From NCBI GenBank assembly GCA_030425545.1, contig JAUIAC010000029.1:1-35793 (forward strand): a DNA stretch of 35,793 nucleotides, written 5' to 3'. The notes under the pieces were generated by a model. It was not told where the DNA came from. It saw nothing but the letters and a program-made list of their open reading frames with translations, and made no database searches. This document shows, one piece after another, positions 29,092 to 35,793 of this stretch. Position numbers and translations under genes: made by a program. This stretch comes from a bacterium. Its GTDB lineage: Bacteria; Myxococcota_A; UBA9042. Position 1 is the stretch's first letter; each line of letters opens with the position of its first letter.

Positions 29092-30078
29092 TCAACCGAG
29101 CAGGCCGGCGACGACCGTGCGCTCTTCCTGCAGCTCGGCGACGGTGGCGTCGAGCTTGCTCTGCGCCCAGTCGCTCATCTCCAGGCCCTGCACGATGCTG
29201 TAGCCGCCCTGGCCGTCGCTGGTGCAGGGGAAGGAGCAGATGAGGCCGGCCGGCACACCGTAGCTGCCGTCCGAGACCACCGCTGCGCTGAACCACTCGC
29301 CCGCGGGCGTGGCGCGCTCGAACTCCTTGACGTGGTCGATGGCCGCGTTGGCCGCAGACGCCGCGCTGGACTTGCCGCGGGCCTGGATGATCGCCTTGCC
29401 GCGCTGCTGCACAGTCTTGATGAAGTCGCCCTTGAGCCACTCCAGGTCGCCGATGACCTCGGCCGCCGGATTGCCGCCGATGCGCGCGTGCTCGAAGTCG
29501 GGGAACTGCGTCGCGCTGTGGTTGCCCCAGATGGTCATGTGGCTGATGTCGGCGTTGGTGACCCCGGCCTTCTGGGCCAGCTGCGCCACGGCGCGGTTCT
29601 GATCGAGGCGCGTCATGGCGGTGAAGCGGTCGTCGGGGATGCCGTTGCAGTTGCTGGCGGCGATGAGCGCGTTGGTGTTGCAGGGGTTGCCCACCACCAG
29701 CACGCGGAGGTCACTCGCGGCGCGCTCGAGGGCCTTGCCCTGGGTGGTGAAGATCGGCCCGTTCTCCAGGATGAGATCCTTGCGCAGCATGCCGGGACCG
29801 CGGGGCTTGGCGCCCACGAGCAGGGCCCAGTTGACGCCGTCGAAGGCCTCATTCGGGTCGCCGGTGACGGTGACGCCGGTGAGGGTCTTGTAGCCGCAGT
29901 CCATGAGCTCCATGGCCACGCCCTCAGCCGCCTGCTGCACCGCCGGGATCGGCAGGTCGAGCAGCTTCAGGTGCACGGGCCGGTCGCCGAAGGTCTCGCC
30001 AGAAGCGAGTCGGAACAGGAGGTTGTAGCAGATCTGGCCGGCGGCTCCGGTGACGGCGACGGTGACAGGCTTGCTCAT
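29092..30078 (-). CDS. mdh: malate dehydrogenase
   Basis: NAD-dependent malate dehydrogenase of the TCA cycle, 328 residues, cytoplasmic. The nucleotide-binding motif is [10 protein letters not shown] at residues 6-15. The substrate loop [33 protein letters not shown] and the catalytic His in [11 protein letters not shown] are all present. This is the group with GAAGQI and the PRGPGM loop, shared by Thermus, betaproteobacterial and cytosolic eukaryotic enzymes, not the E. coli type. I chose ATG 30078, which has AGGAG ten bases upstream; a longer frame to 30207 adds a low-complexity tail. It precedes sdhC on the same strand, so oxidation of succinate and malate may be co-expressed. Confidence 0.95.
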   Translation of the reverse strand: MSKPVTVAVTGAAGQICYNLLFRLASGETFGDRPVHLKLLDLPIPAVQQAAEGVAMELMDCGYKTLTGVTVTGDPNEAFDGVNWALLVGAKPRGPGMLRKDLILENGPIFTTQGKALERAASDLRVLVVGNPCNTNALIAASNCNGIPDDRFTAMTRLDQNRAVAQLAQKAGVTNADISHMTIWGNHSATQFPDFEHARIGGNPAAEVIGDLEWLKGDFIKTVQQRGKAIIQARGKSSAASAANAAIDHVKEFERATPAGEWFSAAVVSDGSYGVPAGLICSFPCTSDGQGGYSIVQGLEMSDWAQSKLDATVAELQEERTVVAGLLG

Positions 30079-30338
30079 GGTGGCTGGACTCCTCACGCGC
30101 AGCGAGCGCGCGGTGGGCGTGTTGTCTCGGTCGGGATGTGTGGCGCGAGACGGCGGTTTGGGCGGTGACAAGCCCGGGGGCTGGCCGTGCCAAGTGTGCG
30201 AGGTCACACCTCAAAGAGCCCCGCGGGGCCGCGTTTGAGGGCCGAGAGGACACACCCGCGGCCGCGATTAGTCAAGGGCGCACCAGGGCCGACCATGCGC
30301 GCGATCCAGCGCACGTGAGGGGTCCGCTCGTGGTGCGC
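30079..30338 (-). other. mdh upstream region with overlapping inverted repeats
   Basis: No gene is supported. An inverted repeat CCTCAAA/TTTGAGG (30209-30215 and 30234-30240) encloses a perfect palindrome GCCCCGCGGGGC (30218-30229). A second hairpin GAGGT/ACCTC (30200-30212) shares bases with it, so the two cannot form together. It could be a terminator for the gene at 30339-30812 or an attenuator-like element in the mdh leader. A minus-strand TTGACT near 30280 has no good -10. Confidence 0.35.
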
Positions 30339-30812
30339 TCAGCGCTCGGCCGGCCCGCCGCCAGGGTCCGCTGCCGCGCCCGGGGTCCGCGCCGCCGCCG
30401 CGAGGGCCCGCGCGTCCGCCGCCAGCATGGCGGTGGCCTGCGCCTCCGCGTCGGGCATGCGCTCCTGACCGCGCACGAACACCGCCGTGCCCGCGAGGTC
30501 GACCTCCTCCCACTTGGGGCCTGTGAAGGGCGCGCGGCCGCCCGCGAGGTACTCCCCAAAACAGTGGCCAAGCAGGTCGAGGAGGGCGTCCTTGGCGTCG
30601 CTCTGCCGCAGCCCATGACGCTTGGCGTCGACGCGCGCCTCCACGGGATAGTCCCGCGGTCCCCCCGTGAGTGAGAACGAGACGTGGACCCAGCCCCCGG
30701 TGGCGTGCCCCTTCACCGTGAAGCCCTCCCCCGGCTCGAGGTGAGCGAGGAAGAGCTGCCGTAGCATGCGCGCCACGCGGCGCCCTTCGTACTCTCCGAT
30801 GACCTCGGTCAC
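30339..30812 (-). CDS. hypothetical protein
   Basis: A protein of 157 residues that I do not recognise. The first 115 residues look like one compact alpha/beta domain: VTEVIGEYEGRRVARMLRQL, then FTVKGHATGGWVHVSFSL, EARVDAKRHGLRQSDAKDALLDLLGHCFGEYL and VDLAGTAVFVRGQE. The C-terminal 40 residues are Ala/Pro-rich and probably disordered. There are no signal peptide, membrane helix or metal motifs. GTG at 30812 is preceded by GGGGGAGGGC, a good ribosome site; longer frames upstream are low-complexity. It lies 164 bp after the outer-membrane-type gene on the same strand. Confidence 0.65.
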   Translation of the reverse strand: MTEVIGEYEGRRVARMLRQLFLAHLEPGEGFTVKGHATGGWVHVSFSLTGGPRDYPVEARVDAKRHGLRQSDAKDALLDLLGHCFGEYLAGGRAPFTGPKWEEVDLAGTAVFVRGQERMPDAEAQATAMLAADARALAAAARTPGAAADPGGGPAER

Positions 30813-30976
30813 GTGCCCTCCCCCGTTCCGCGGTGCGCCTGCGCCCCAGGCCAGCCGCGTGCCCCTCGTCGCCCATGCGTCCGTTCGCCCGTGCACGCCG
30901 TGGTGCAACCGACGCGTCGTCGAGCCCGACTCACCGCACGGCCCGGCTCACCGCGCAGCTCGACCCACAGCTCGGC

Positions 30977-31768
30977 TCAATAACGCCACCACGCGTCGAT
31001 GACCGGCCACACCGGCACCTCGCTCACCGGCCCCTCACGCAGCGGGAAGCGGCCATAGCTGACTCCCAGCACCAGGTGCATCTTGAAGATGACGCGCAGC
31101 TGCTTCACGAGCGCGGCCGTGATCAGCGGCCGGTCGAGCCCGTCGGCGGTGGCGCGCTGCAGCACCGTGAGCGTGAGCAGGTCGCGCTGGGTCGCCAAGA
31201 AGTGCGCCGCAGCCTGGACCGCGACCCCGCCGACGAACTGGCCGCGCGCCGTCGCGCCGAAGCGCCCGGCGAAGAAGAGGCCGCCCGTGAGCGCCCAGCG
31301 CGAGCCGAGGTAGAGGCTGCCGCTGCCGCCGATGTCGAGCTCGCCTGGGCGATTGTCGGTGTTGCTGTCGTACCAGGCCTGCTTGTAGTTGCCGACCACC
31401 GACATCACCAACACACGCGAGCGCACGACCCGGTAGCGCGCGGTGACGTTGGGCATCAGCAGCAGATCGAAGATCGGGCTCGACTGAACGGTGAGGGAGT
31501 CGGTGATGCCGTAGGCGATGGGCGCGAACACGCCAAAGGTCAGCTCGCCCTTCTCCAGCACCTGTGCGGTGCCGCGCGTGACGTCCTGAATCCGCCGCCA
31601 GTCAGCGTGCGCCGGCGTCGCACAGACCGCGCTCAGCAGCAGCGCCAGGCCGACGAGCCGCAGGCGGCCGACGCGCGTCGCACCCGGACGTGGCGGCTTC
31701 GGCGCCCAAGGGGGAGCGGGCGGGAGGGGGCTCCGAGCGCGGAGCGCGTGGGACGACGCAAGCTGCAA
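30977..31768 (-). CDS. exported, probable outer-membrane beta-barrel protein
   Basis: A protein of about 263 residues with a hydrophobic signal LVGLALLLSAVCA and a clear signal peptidase I site ATPAHA-DW. The mature part of about 210 residues has alternating strand patterns (LTFGVFAPIAYGI, RVLVMSVVGNYKQAWY, GGSGSLYLGSRWALTGGLFFAGRFG) and ends in WWRY, an aromatic C-terminus typical of outer-membrane barrels. I do not recognise the family; DNRPGELDIGG may be a loop. The start is uncertain: no ATG or GTG lies close to the signal. The in-frame TTG at 31768 has AGGAG eight bases upstream but gives a long Pro/Arg-rich n-region; the frame stays open to 31927. Confidence 0.68.
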   Translation of the reverse strand: MQLASSHALRARSPLPPAPPWAPKPPRPGATRVGRLRLVGLALLLSAVCATPAHADWRRIQDVTRGTAQVLEKGELTFGVFAPIAYGITDSLTVQSSPIFDLLLMPNVTARYRVVRSRVLVMSVVGNYKQAWYDSNTDNRPGELDIGGSGSLYLGSRWALTGGLFFAGRFGATARGQFVGGVAVQAAAHFLATQRDLLTLTVLQRATADGLDRPLITAALVKQLRVIFKMHLVLGVSYGRFPLREGPVSEVPVWPVIDAWWRY

Positions 31769-32271
31769 CGAGAGGGCTCCTGCTCTGGCGGCGCGCCGCG
31801 CCCGTCGAGGACGCGGGCCGCGGTCCGCCCGGGCGATCAACCGGCCGCGTGGGTTGGCCGCGCCACGCCCAGTCTGCCACGCCCGACCTGCGCTGTGGTA
31901 ACGCCGATCGCACAGGTCACCGCACACATGGGCTATGGGCCTTGCGATGGCAAGCGCGGGCGGCCCGCACCGGCCGCTTGACAGGTGGCGGTCGCGGCTC
32001 TACACAGCGCGCCCCCTCGACTGACAGGCCCGCGCGGTCGCCGGCGATGGGGCACCGCCGCGGGCCCGATCAGGGTCCCACGCCTGGGCAGGCCGTTCAG
32101 CCGAGCGCTGAGCGGCGGCTTCAGCGGGCGGTGACGTGCTGTGGCTCGAGGTCGGAGGCTCCTCGCCCCCGGACGGCTGCAGTCACGCTCGTGACCGCGG
32201 AGATCACAGCCCCGCTCGGCGCGTCGCCCGACGCGGGCGAAGTGATTGACGAAGTTCGGTGACGAAGTCCA
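31769..32271 (+). other. gene-free region with an orphan promoter and strong hairpin
   Basis: No convincing ORF on either strand. A near-consensus plus-strand promoter at 31978-32006 would start RNA near 32013. About 15 nt later a strong hairpin (32027-32066) pairs GGCCCGCGCGGT with ACCGCCGCGGGCC (one bulge). Smaller hairpins GTCAC/GTGAC and GCGTC/GACGC follow. This may be a small RNA or an extended leader of the tRNA-Val/infC transcript; I could not match it to 6S, SRP, RNase P or tmRNA signatures. Confidence 0.35.
31978..32006 (+). promoter_or_regulatory. near-consensus sigma70 promoter P1
   Basis: TTGACA (31978-31983), a 17-bp spacer, then TACACA (32001-32006). The -35 is perfect. It lies 600 bp upstream of tRNA-Val with no ORF directly after it. 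Confidence 0.5.
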
Positions 32272-32300
32272 TTGACATGGACGGCGAAAGCACCTAGAAA
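32272..32300 (+). promoter_or_regulatory. strong promoter P2 for tRNA-Val and infC operon
   Basis: TTGACA (32272-32277), exactly 17 bp, then TAGAAA (32295-32300). This is the best promoter in the window and resembles those of stable-RNA and ribosomal genes. RNA would start near 32307, 275 nt before the tRNA. Confidence 0.7.
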
Positions 32301-32324
32301 GCCGGCTCCCAAGCGGAAGCACTC

Positions 32325-32540
32325 GTGCGACCGCGGGGGGACGGGGCGCCACCCCAGCCGACCAACTCGCTGGAATTCGAAGACAACTTCGAGCCAACGA
32401 CGAAGGCGGAGACGCGGTGGGCTCCGGGACCGACCGGGCAACTGCCTCCGTGGAAGAGGCGGCGCCCCCGGACCGGGACAAAGCGAGGAAGAGGAAGAGG
32501 GGCGCTGAACCCTGATTGTGACGCCGCGACGCAGGAGTGA
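32325..32540 (+). CDS. possible small Pro/Arg-rich protein
   Basis: A 71-residue frame that starts with GTG about 18 nt after the predicted P2 start, with GGAAGC just upstream as a possible ribosome site. It begins MRPRGDGAPP, continues with an acidic-aromatic patch NSLEFEDNFEP and ends in a basic patch (PPWKRRRPR, KRGRGRGAL), which is less repetitive than the shadow frames around it. GC at third positions is lower than in nearby genes, and I know no homologue. It could equally be an untranslated leader: TCGAAG/CTTCGA (32377-32392) and GCCTC/GAGGC hairpins fall inside it. Confidence 0.25.
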   Translation: MRPRGDGAPPQPTNSLEFEDNFEPTTKAETRWAPGPTGQLPPWKRRRPRTGTKRGRGRGALNPDCDAATQE

Positions 32541-32580
32541 TCTTGCTGACGACGTCGAGGGCCGAGAGGCCCACAGCATC

Positions 32581-32657
32581 AGGCGCGTAGCTCAGTTGGT
32601 TAGAGCACCACGTTGACATCGTGGGGGTCAGCGGTTCGAGTCCGCTCGTGCCTACCA
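32581..32657 (+). tRNA. tRNA-Val (anticodon GAC)
   Basis: A complete 77-nt cloverleaf with encoded CCA. The acceptor arm AGGCGCG pairs with CGTGCCT (one G-U), followed by discriminator A and CCA. D arm GCTC/GAGC, anticodon stem CCACG/CGTGG with loop TTGACAT (anticodon GAC), 5-nt variable loop and T arm AGCGG-TTCGAGT-CCGCT are all regular. It lies between promoter P2 and infC, so it is probably cut from the same transcript. Confidence 0.97.
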
Positions 32658-33024
32658 TCAGGGTTCACACCCCAACACTCTTCGCCCCCGGCCAGACGCT
32701 CCATGAAGGCCGTCGCAAGACAGGCACATGGGGGACCGGTTGGGGACCGCCGGGTTCGGGCACGTCGCTTGCGCGGCCCACCGGTCGTCGCAGACGCGAC
32801 ACCAGCGTTCCAAGGTTCGTCGCAGACCCACACCAGCCTCCGCTGGGGTCGCGGCCGGGCCCACAGAGCGCGGCGAGCAGCGACGAGGACTCTCGAGGCG
32901 CAGGCCAGGGTGGCGCACGTCCAACGACGTCACCCGGACCCGCAGCTGGCCTTCGCATCTCGCGGGGCCCAGCGACAGACAACCACGGCGGTCATCAGGA
33001 CCGCAGGGCGAGGTCAGAACAAGT
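32658..33024 (+). other. tRNA-Val to infC leader, no supported gene
   Basis: 367 bp in which the infC frame stays open back to an ATG at 32728. The encoded stretch is Arg/Ser/Pro-rich with no IF3 resemblance, so I read it as leader. A small hairpin GTCGC/GCGAC lies near 32790. No terminator follows the tRNA, consistent with read-through into infC. Confidence 0.45.
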
Positions 33025-33675
33025 ATGGGTTTCCGTAGGTCCCGAGGCCGGGGCGAGGCCGAGCGCAGCCGTGAGCCGCGCGTCAATCATCGCATTCGCG
33101 TTCCCCAGGTTCGCCTGGTGGGCATGGAGGCCGAGCAGCTCGGTATCGTCTCCATCGAGGACGCCATGCGAATGGCGCAGGAGGCCGGGGTTGACCTGGT
33201 CGAGGTCGCGCCGACGGCGCGCCCGCCCGTCTGTCGCATCATGGACTACGGCAAGTTCAAGTACTTGCAGAAGAAGCGAGCGCAGGAAGCCAAGCGGAGC
33301 GCTACCCACATCGAGGTCAAAGAGGTCAAGTTCCGTCCCAAGACGGAGAAGCATGACTTCGAGACCAAGATGAACCGGGCCCGCCGCTTTCTGGGCGACA
33401 ACAACCGCGTGAAGGTCACGATCATGTTCCGTGGTCGGGAGATGGCCTACACGGAGACGCAGCGCAAGCGTCTGCTCGAGATCGCCACGGCCCTGGCCGA
33501 TGTCGCGATCCTGGACGTGCCTCCGAAGATGGAGGGACGGACCATGAGCATGATGCTGAACCCGAAGAAGGGTGGCGGTGCAGCGAAGGAGGCGAAGGAG
33601 CCGCGCGAAGCGCGCCCTGAGCCGCAGACTGAGGAGCGGACGACCAAGGTGAGCCACAAGGGCCGCCTGGACTGA
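33025..33675 (+). CDS. infC: translation initiation factor IF-3
   Basis: IF3 binds the 30S subunit, prevents 50S joining and checks initiator tRNA and start codons. The protein is 216 residues, E. coli 180. The N-domain starts at EPRVNHRIRVPQVRLVGMEAEQLGI; the linker/core has VDLVEVAPTARPPVCRIMDYGKFKY; the C-domain has KEVKFRPKTEKHDFETKMNRARRFL and ends MSMMLNPKK. A charged tail of 34 residues (KEAKEPREARPEPQ...) follows, reminiscent of the C-terminal extension on Myxococcus IF3 (DsgA). ATG 33025 is the closest start to the conserved part, with GAGG 11 bases upstream. IF3 genes often use rare starts such as AUU; I see none here. First protein gene of infC-rpmI-rplT-ihfA. Confidence 0.95.
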   Translation: MGFRRSRGRGEAERSREPRVNHRIRVPQVRLVGMEAEQLGIVSIEDAMRMAQEAGVDLVEVAPTARPPVCRIMDYGKFKYLQKKRAQEAKRSATHIEVKEVKFRPKTEKHDFETKMNRARRFLGDNNRVKVTIMFRGREMAYTETQRKRLLEIATALADVAILDVPPKMEGRTMSMMLNPKKGGGAAKEAKEPREARPEPQTEERTTKVSHKGRLD

Positions 33676-33757
33676 AGCCCCTCTGACCCCGGTCCCCCAT
33701 CCGACCTCGGTCGCGGGAGACCTACACGTTCGCGGTTCGCCGCAACGGGAGCACGTC

Positions 33758-33955
33758 ATGCCCAAGATGAAGACCCGGCGCGGCACTGCCAAGCGCTTCA
33801 AGATTCGCAAGAGCGGCAAGGTCAAGCGCGCCTCGGCCTACCGCCGTCACCTGCTGGAGCACAAGGGTCGTAAGACCAAGCGCCAGCTCCGTGGCAGCAA
33901 GACCATGGACTCCACCAACGTGGGTGCCATCAAGCGTCAGCTCCCCTACGGCTAG
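33758..33955 (+). CDS. rpmI: 50S ribosomal protein L35
   Basis: A 65-residue basic protein matching L35 end to end: MPKMKTRRGTAKRFKI, then KRASAYRRHLLEHKGRKTKRQ and a C-terminal IKRQLPYG. It is part of the large subunit. The ATG has GGGAG eight bases upstream. It lies 82 bp after infC in the standard infC-rpmI-rplT order. Confidence 0.97.
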   Translation: MPKMKTRRGTAKRFKIRKSGKVKRASAYRRHLLEHKGRKTKRQLRGSKTMDSTNVGAIKRQLPYG

Positions 33956-34072
33956 GCTGACGGGCCCTCACCAGGGCGACCGAACCGCGCCGTACTGGCG
34001 CACTTCAACGGTGACCGCGAGCCGGTCGCCATGCAGCGGGCTCCACAGCGGGCCAAGAGACAGGAGGCGGTC

Positions 34073-34432
34073 ATGCCGCGCGTGAAAAAGGGGTTCAAGG
34101 GGCGTCGTCGCCACAAGAAGTTCCTCAAGATGGCCAAGGGCATGCGTGGAGCGCGTTCGCGCCTCTACCGCACCGCGCGCGAGCAGGTGCTGCGCGGCCT
34201 GAAGATCGCCTACAAGGAGCGCCGCCGGAAGAAGCGGGAGTACCGCCGTCTGTGGATCGCGCGCATCAACGCCGCGACCCGTGGCCTCGGTGGCAAGTAC
34301 TCCGAGTTCGCCGGCTGGCTGAGCAAGAGCGACATCGATCTGGACCGGAAGGTGCTCGCCGAGCTCGCGCTCAAGGACCCGGCCGCGTTCCAGGCGGTCT
34401 ACGAGCACGTGAAGACTTCGGCCGCAGCCTGA
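34073..34432 (+). CDS. rplT: 50S ribosomal protein L20
   Basis: A 119-residue L20, the usual length, needed for early 50S assembly. Signature stretches: MPRVKKGFKGRRRHKK, AKGMRGARSRLYRTAREQV, RRLWIARINAATRGLGGKYSEF and the C-terminal LKDPAAFQAVYEHVK. GGAGG six bases before ATG 34073 fixes the start over an in-frame ATG at 34031. In many bacteria L20 represses this operon through a leader or intergenic site; I cannot identify such a site here. Confidence 0.97.
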   Translation: MPRVKKGFKGRRRHKKFLKMAKGMRGARSRLYRTAREQVLRGLKIAYKERRRKKREYRRLWIARINAATRGLGGKYSEFAGWLSKSDIDLDRKVLAELALKDPAAFQAVYEHVKTSAAA

Positions 34433-34462
34433 GTTTCACCCCAGACACACCAGGAGGACGCC

Positions 34463-34741
34463 ATGACCAAGGCTGACATCGTCGAGGCTGTCTACGACAA
34501 GTTGGGTGGATTCTCGAAGCGTGAGGCGGCTGAGATCGTCGAGCTCGTGTTCGAGACGCTGAAAGAGACCCTCGCTCGCAGCGAGAAGGTCAAGATCTCC
34601 GGCTTCGGCAACTTTGTCGTCCGCCAGAAGAAGTCGCGCATGGGCCGCAACCCCCAGACCGACGAGCCGATCCTGATCTCCGCGCGGAAGGTGCTCACCT
34701 TCAAGCCGTCGCAGGTGCTCAAGCAGCAGCTCAACGGCTGA
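34463..34741 (+). CDS. ihfA: integration host factor alpha / HU-type DNA-bending protein
   Basis: A 92-residue member of the HU/IHF family that bends DNA. The dimer core reads TKADIVEAVYDKLG, KREAAEIVELVFETLKETL and KVKISGFGNFVVR; the DNA-clasping arm is RMGRNPQTDEPILISARKV with the intercalating Pro; it ends FKPSQVLKQQLNG. The position at the end of the infC-rpmI-rplT cluster and the arm sequence favour IHF alpha over HU. GGAGG before the ATG supports the start. It lies 30 bp after rplT. In the E. coli order pheS and pheT separate these two genes; here they do not. Confidence 0.93.
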   Translation: MTKADIVEAVYDKLGGFSKREAAEIVELVFETLKETLARSEKVKISGFGNFVVRQKKSRMGRNPQTDEPILISARKVLTFKPSQVLKQQLNG

Positions 34742-34786
34742 GCGCGCCGCCGCCTGAGGGTGGCCAAGCGCCCGTAGAACCAACGA

Positions 34787-34826
34787 CCACGGCCGGTCCC
34801 TCTCGGGGCTGGCCGTGGACGTTTTT
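34787..34826 (+). terminator. intrinsic terminator of the infC-ihfA operon
   Basis: A 14-bp stem (34787-34800 with 34805-34818, including two G-U pairs) and a TCTC loop, followed two bases later by GTTTTT (34821-34826). This is the clearest rho-independent terminator in the window. It starts 46 bases after the ihfA stop. Confidence 0.9.
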
Positions 34827-34856
34827 GCGGGGTGCGGCGCGCGCGGCTGGAATCCC

Positions 34857-34916
34857 GCCCTGGCCCCGCCCTGGCCCCGCCCTGGCCCGCGCGGGCGCAG
34901 AGGCGGAGAGGCGGAG
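34857..34916. repeat. short tandem repeats upstream of merR-type gene
   Basis: GCCCTGGCCCC is repeated nearly three times (34857-34888, 11-bp period), then AGGCGGAG twice (34901-34916, 8-bp period). It is non-coding, between the terminator and the regulator gene. Copy number could vary by slippage. Confidence 0.8.
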
Positions 34917-34945
34917 AGTGTGCTCGCAGTGGCACGAAAAGGGGC

Positions 34946-34986
34946 GATCCCACGCGTTGCATCCGGCCAGGCAACGTGGTGAGATC
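34946..34986. promoter_or_regulatory. imperfect palindrome just before the MerR-type gene
   Basis: GATC-CCAC-CGTTGC on the left mirrors GCAACG-GTGG-GATC on the right across 41 bp, with a 10-bp centre. The exact inner arms are CGTTGC (34955-34960) and GCAACG (34971-34976). It ends five bases before the ATG at 34992, where it could be an operator for the regulator itself or a hairpin covering the ribosome site. Confidence 0.45.
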
Positions 34987-34991
34987 GTGCG

Positions 34992-35793
34992 ATGAACGCG
35001 ACACCCCCGCTCGAGCTTCCTGACAAGGTCTACTTCCGCATTGGGGAGGTCGCCGCGTTGCTTGGCGTCAAGCCCCACGTGGTGCGCTTCTGGCAGAAGC
35101 AGTTCAAGCACGTGCGGCCGGAGCGCTCGCGTACCGGGCGCTTTCTCTACACCAAGACGTCGGTGCGACAGCTCCACGAGATCAAGCACCTGCTCTACAC
35201 CGAGAAGTTCACGATCCCTGGGGCGCGGAAGGCGCTGCACGCCGGTCGTGGCGCCGACGCCCGGGTCGGGGGCGGCGCGGCGCCCCGGTCGCCGGCAGCG
35301 GCCAGCGCGCGTGCGGACGCCGCGGGGACCCAGCCGACGCTGCCGTCGACGCGGGCCCAGCCCAAGGGTGCCGAGCGGAGCGCCGAGCGGAGCGCCGCAG
35401 CTGGGGCGCTGGGCGCGTTGGAAGCCGAGCGCGACGCCCTCGCCCAGGAGCGCGACGCGCTGGTCGCTGAGCGAGCGACGCTGGTCGCCGCGCGGGACGC
35501 CGCGGCCTCGGACGCGGGAGAGGACTCCGCGGCCCAGATCGCGGGCCTGAAGGCCCAGGTGGACGCGCTGCGCGCGCGGGCGGAGGAGGTCGAGCGACTG
35601 CGTGTGGAGGTCGCGGAGATCGAGGCCCTGCGGAGCCAGGCCGCGGAGGCCGAGGCGCTGCGCGCCGCGCTGGCCGAAGCGCGGGCCGAGGCCGAGAGCG
35701 CGGCGGTCGACGTCGACCCGAGCCTGCGGAGCGCGCTCGAGGCGCGCGTCGCCACCGCTGAGCGAGAGAGCCGGCAGCTGCGCTCGCAGCTCG
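34992..35793 (+). CDS. MerR-type regulator with coiled-coil tail (partial)
   Basis: At least 267 residues; the frame is open at the window edge, so the 3' end is missing. Residues 12-85 form a MerR-like winged helix: VYFRIGEVAALLGVKPHVVR, FWQKQFKHVRPERS, GRFLYTKTSVRQLHEI. An Ala/Arg/Pro-rich linker follows, then from about residue 140 a long coiled coil with LEAERDAL, QERDALVAERATLVAARD and many Ala/Glu/Arg heptads. MerR-like proteins next to ihfA are seen in deltaproteobacteria and myxobacteria. No effector-binding cysteines are visible. ATG 34992 has only a weak ribosome site. The coiled coil, in place of a ligand domain, suggests oligomerisation or a partner protein (inference). Confidence 0.88.
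   Translation, partial: MNATPPLELPDKVYFRIGEVAALLGVKPHVVRFWQKQFKHVRPERSRTGRFLYTKTSVRQLHEIKHLLYTEKFTIPGARKALHAGRGADARVGGGAAPRSPAAASARADAAGTQPTLPSTRAQPKGAERSAERSAAAGALGALEAERDALAQERDALVAERATLVAARDAAASDAGEDSAAQIAGLKAQVDALRARAEEVERLRVEVAEIEALRSQAAEAEALRAALAEARAEAESAAVDVDPSLRSALEARVATAERESRQLRSQL

Noticed and set aside
32301..32580. rRNA leader or 4.5S/6S/RNase P RNA after the strong promoter
   Set aside because: No 16S start, SRP GGAAGCA loop, or RNase P core was found; it leads to tRNA-Val.
31933..32658. Minus-strand frame starting MVGTSGLEPLTPTMS, 241 residues
   Set aside because: The N-terminus is the antisense translation of the tRNA-Val gene, a familiar false ORF; the rest is low-complexity and crosses promoters P1/P2.

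Overview
This is high-GC DNA (third codon positions almost all G or C) from a Gram-negative bacterium. The mix of genes points to the Myxococcota or former deltaproteobacteria. It includes a Ser/Thr kinase fused to a WD40 propeller, a large Cys-rich repeat lipoprotein, an FHA-GAF histidine kinase, a b558-type succinate dehydrogenase, an MCE lipid-transport protein with a barrel-like tail, and an IF3 with a charged C-terminal tail. I infer the phylum from gene families; no rRNA is present to confirm it.

Layout. 1-2760: gyrB (+) with a visible sigma70-type promoter. 2792-15.1 kb is one long minus-strand block. Read 5' to 3' it runs: Ig-like/regulatory-domain membrane protein, DUF4350 protein, MoxR AAA+ ATPase, DUF58 protein, Cys-rich lipoprotein, then the kinase-WD40 protein. 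The first four are tightly packed (ATGA and TGATG overlaps) and look like one operon for a MoxR-DUF58 envelope system. 15.2-18 kb (+): a promoter and structured leader ahead of a lipoprotein, a gene-poor 565 bp stretch, and an unknown membrane protein whose end overlaps the end of nadK. 17.9-20.7 kb (-): the histidine kinase followed at once by NAD kinase. 21-23.4 kb (+): an MlaF-like ATPase and a long MCE protein overlapping by GTGA, with no permease gene beside them. 23.5-30.1 kb (-): an M20 metallopeptidase, a YaeQ protein, then a TCA-cycle block mdh-sdhC-sdhA-sdhB (transcribed in that order) with a hairpin-rich mdh-sdhC gap. 30.3-31.8 kb (-): two proteins of unknown function, one a probable outer-membrane protein. 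31.9-34.8 kb (+): two near-consensus promoters, tRNA-Val(GAC), then infC-rpmI-rplT-ihfA ending at a strong intrinsic terminator. 34.99 kb to the edge: a MerR-type regulator with a coiled-coil tail, cut off by the window.

How the genes relate. Most of the window is core metabolism and translation. The parts least explained by known biology are the MoxR/DUF58/DUF4350/Ig-like operon with its lipoprotein neighbour, the kinase-propeller, the two-gene MCE unit facing an FHA-GAF kinase/nadK pair, and several non-coding stretches with promoters or hairpins but no convincing ORF. I found no CRISPR array, prophage, transposase or insertion sequence.
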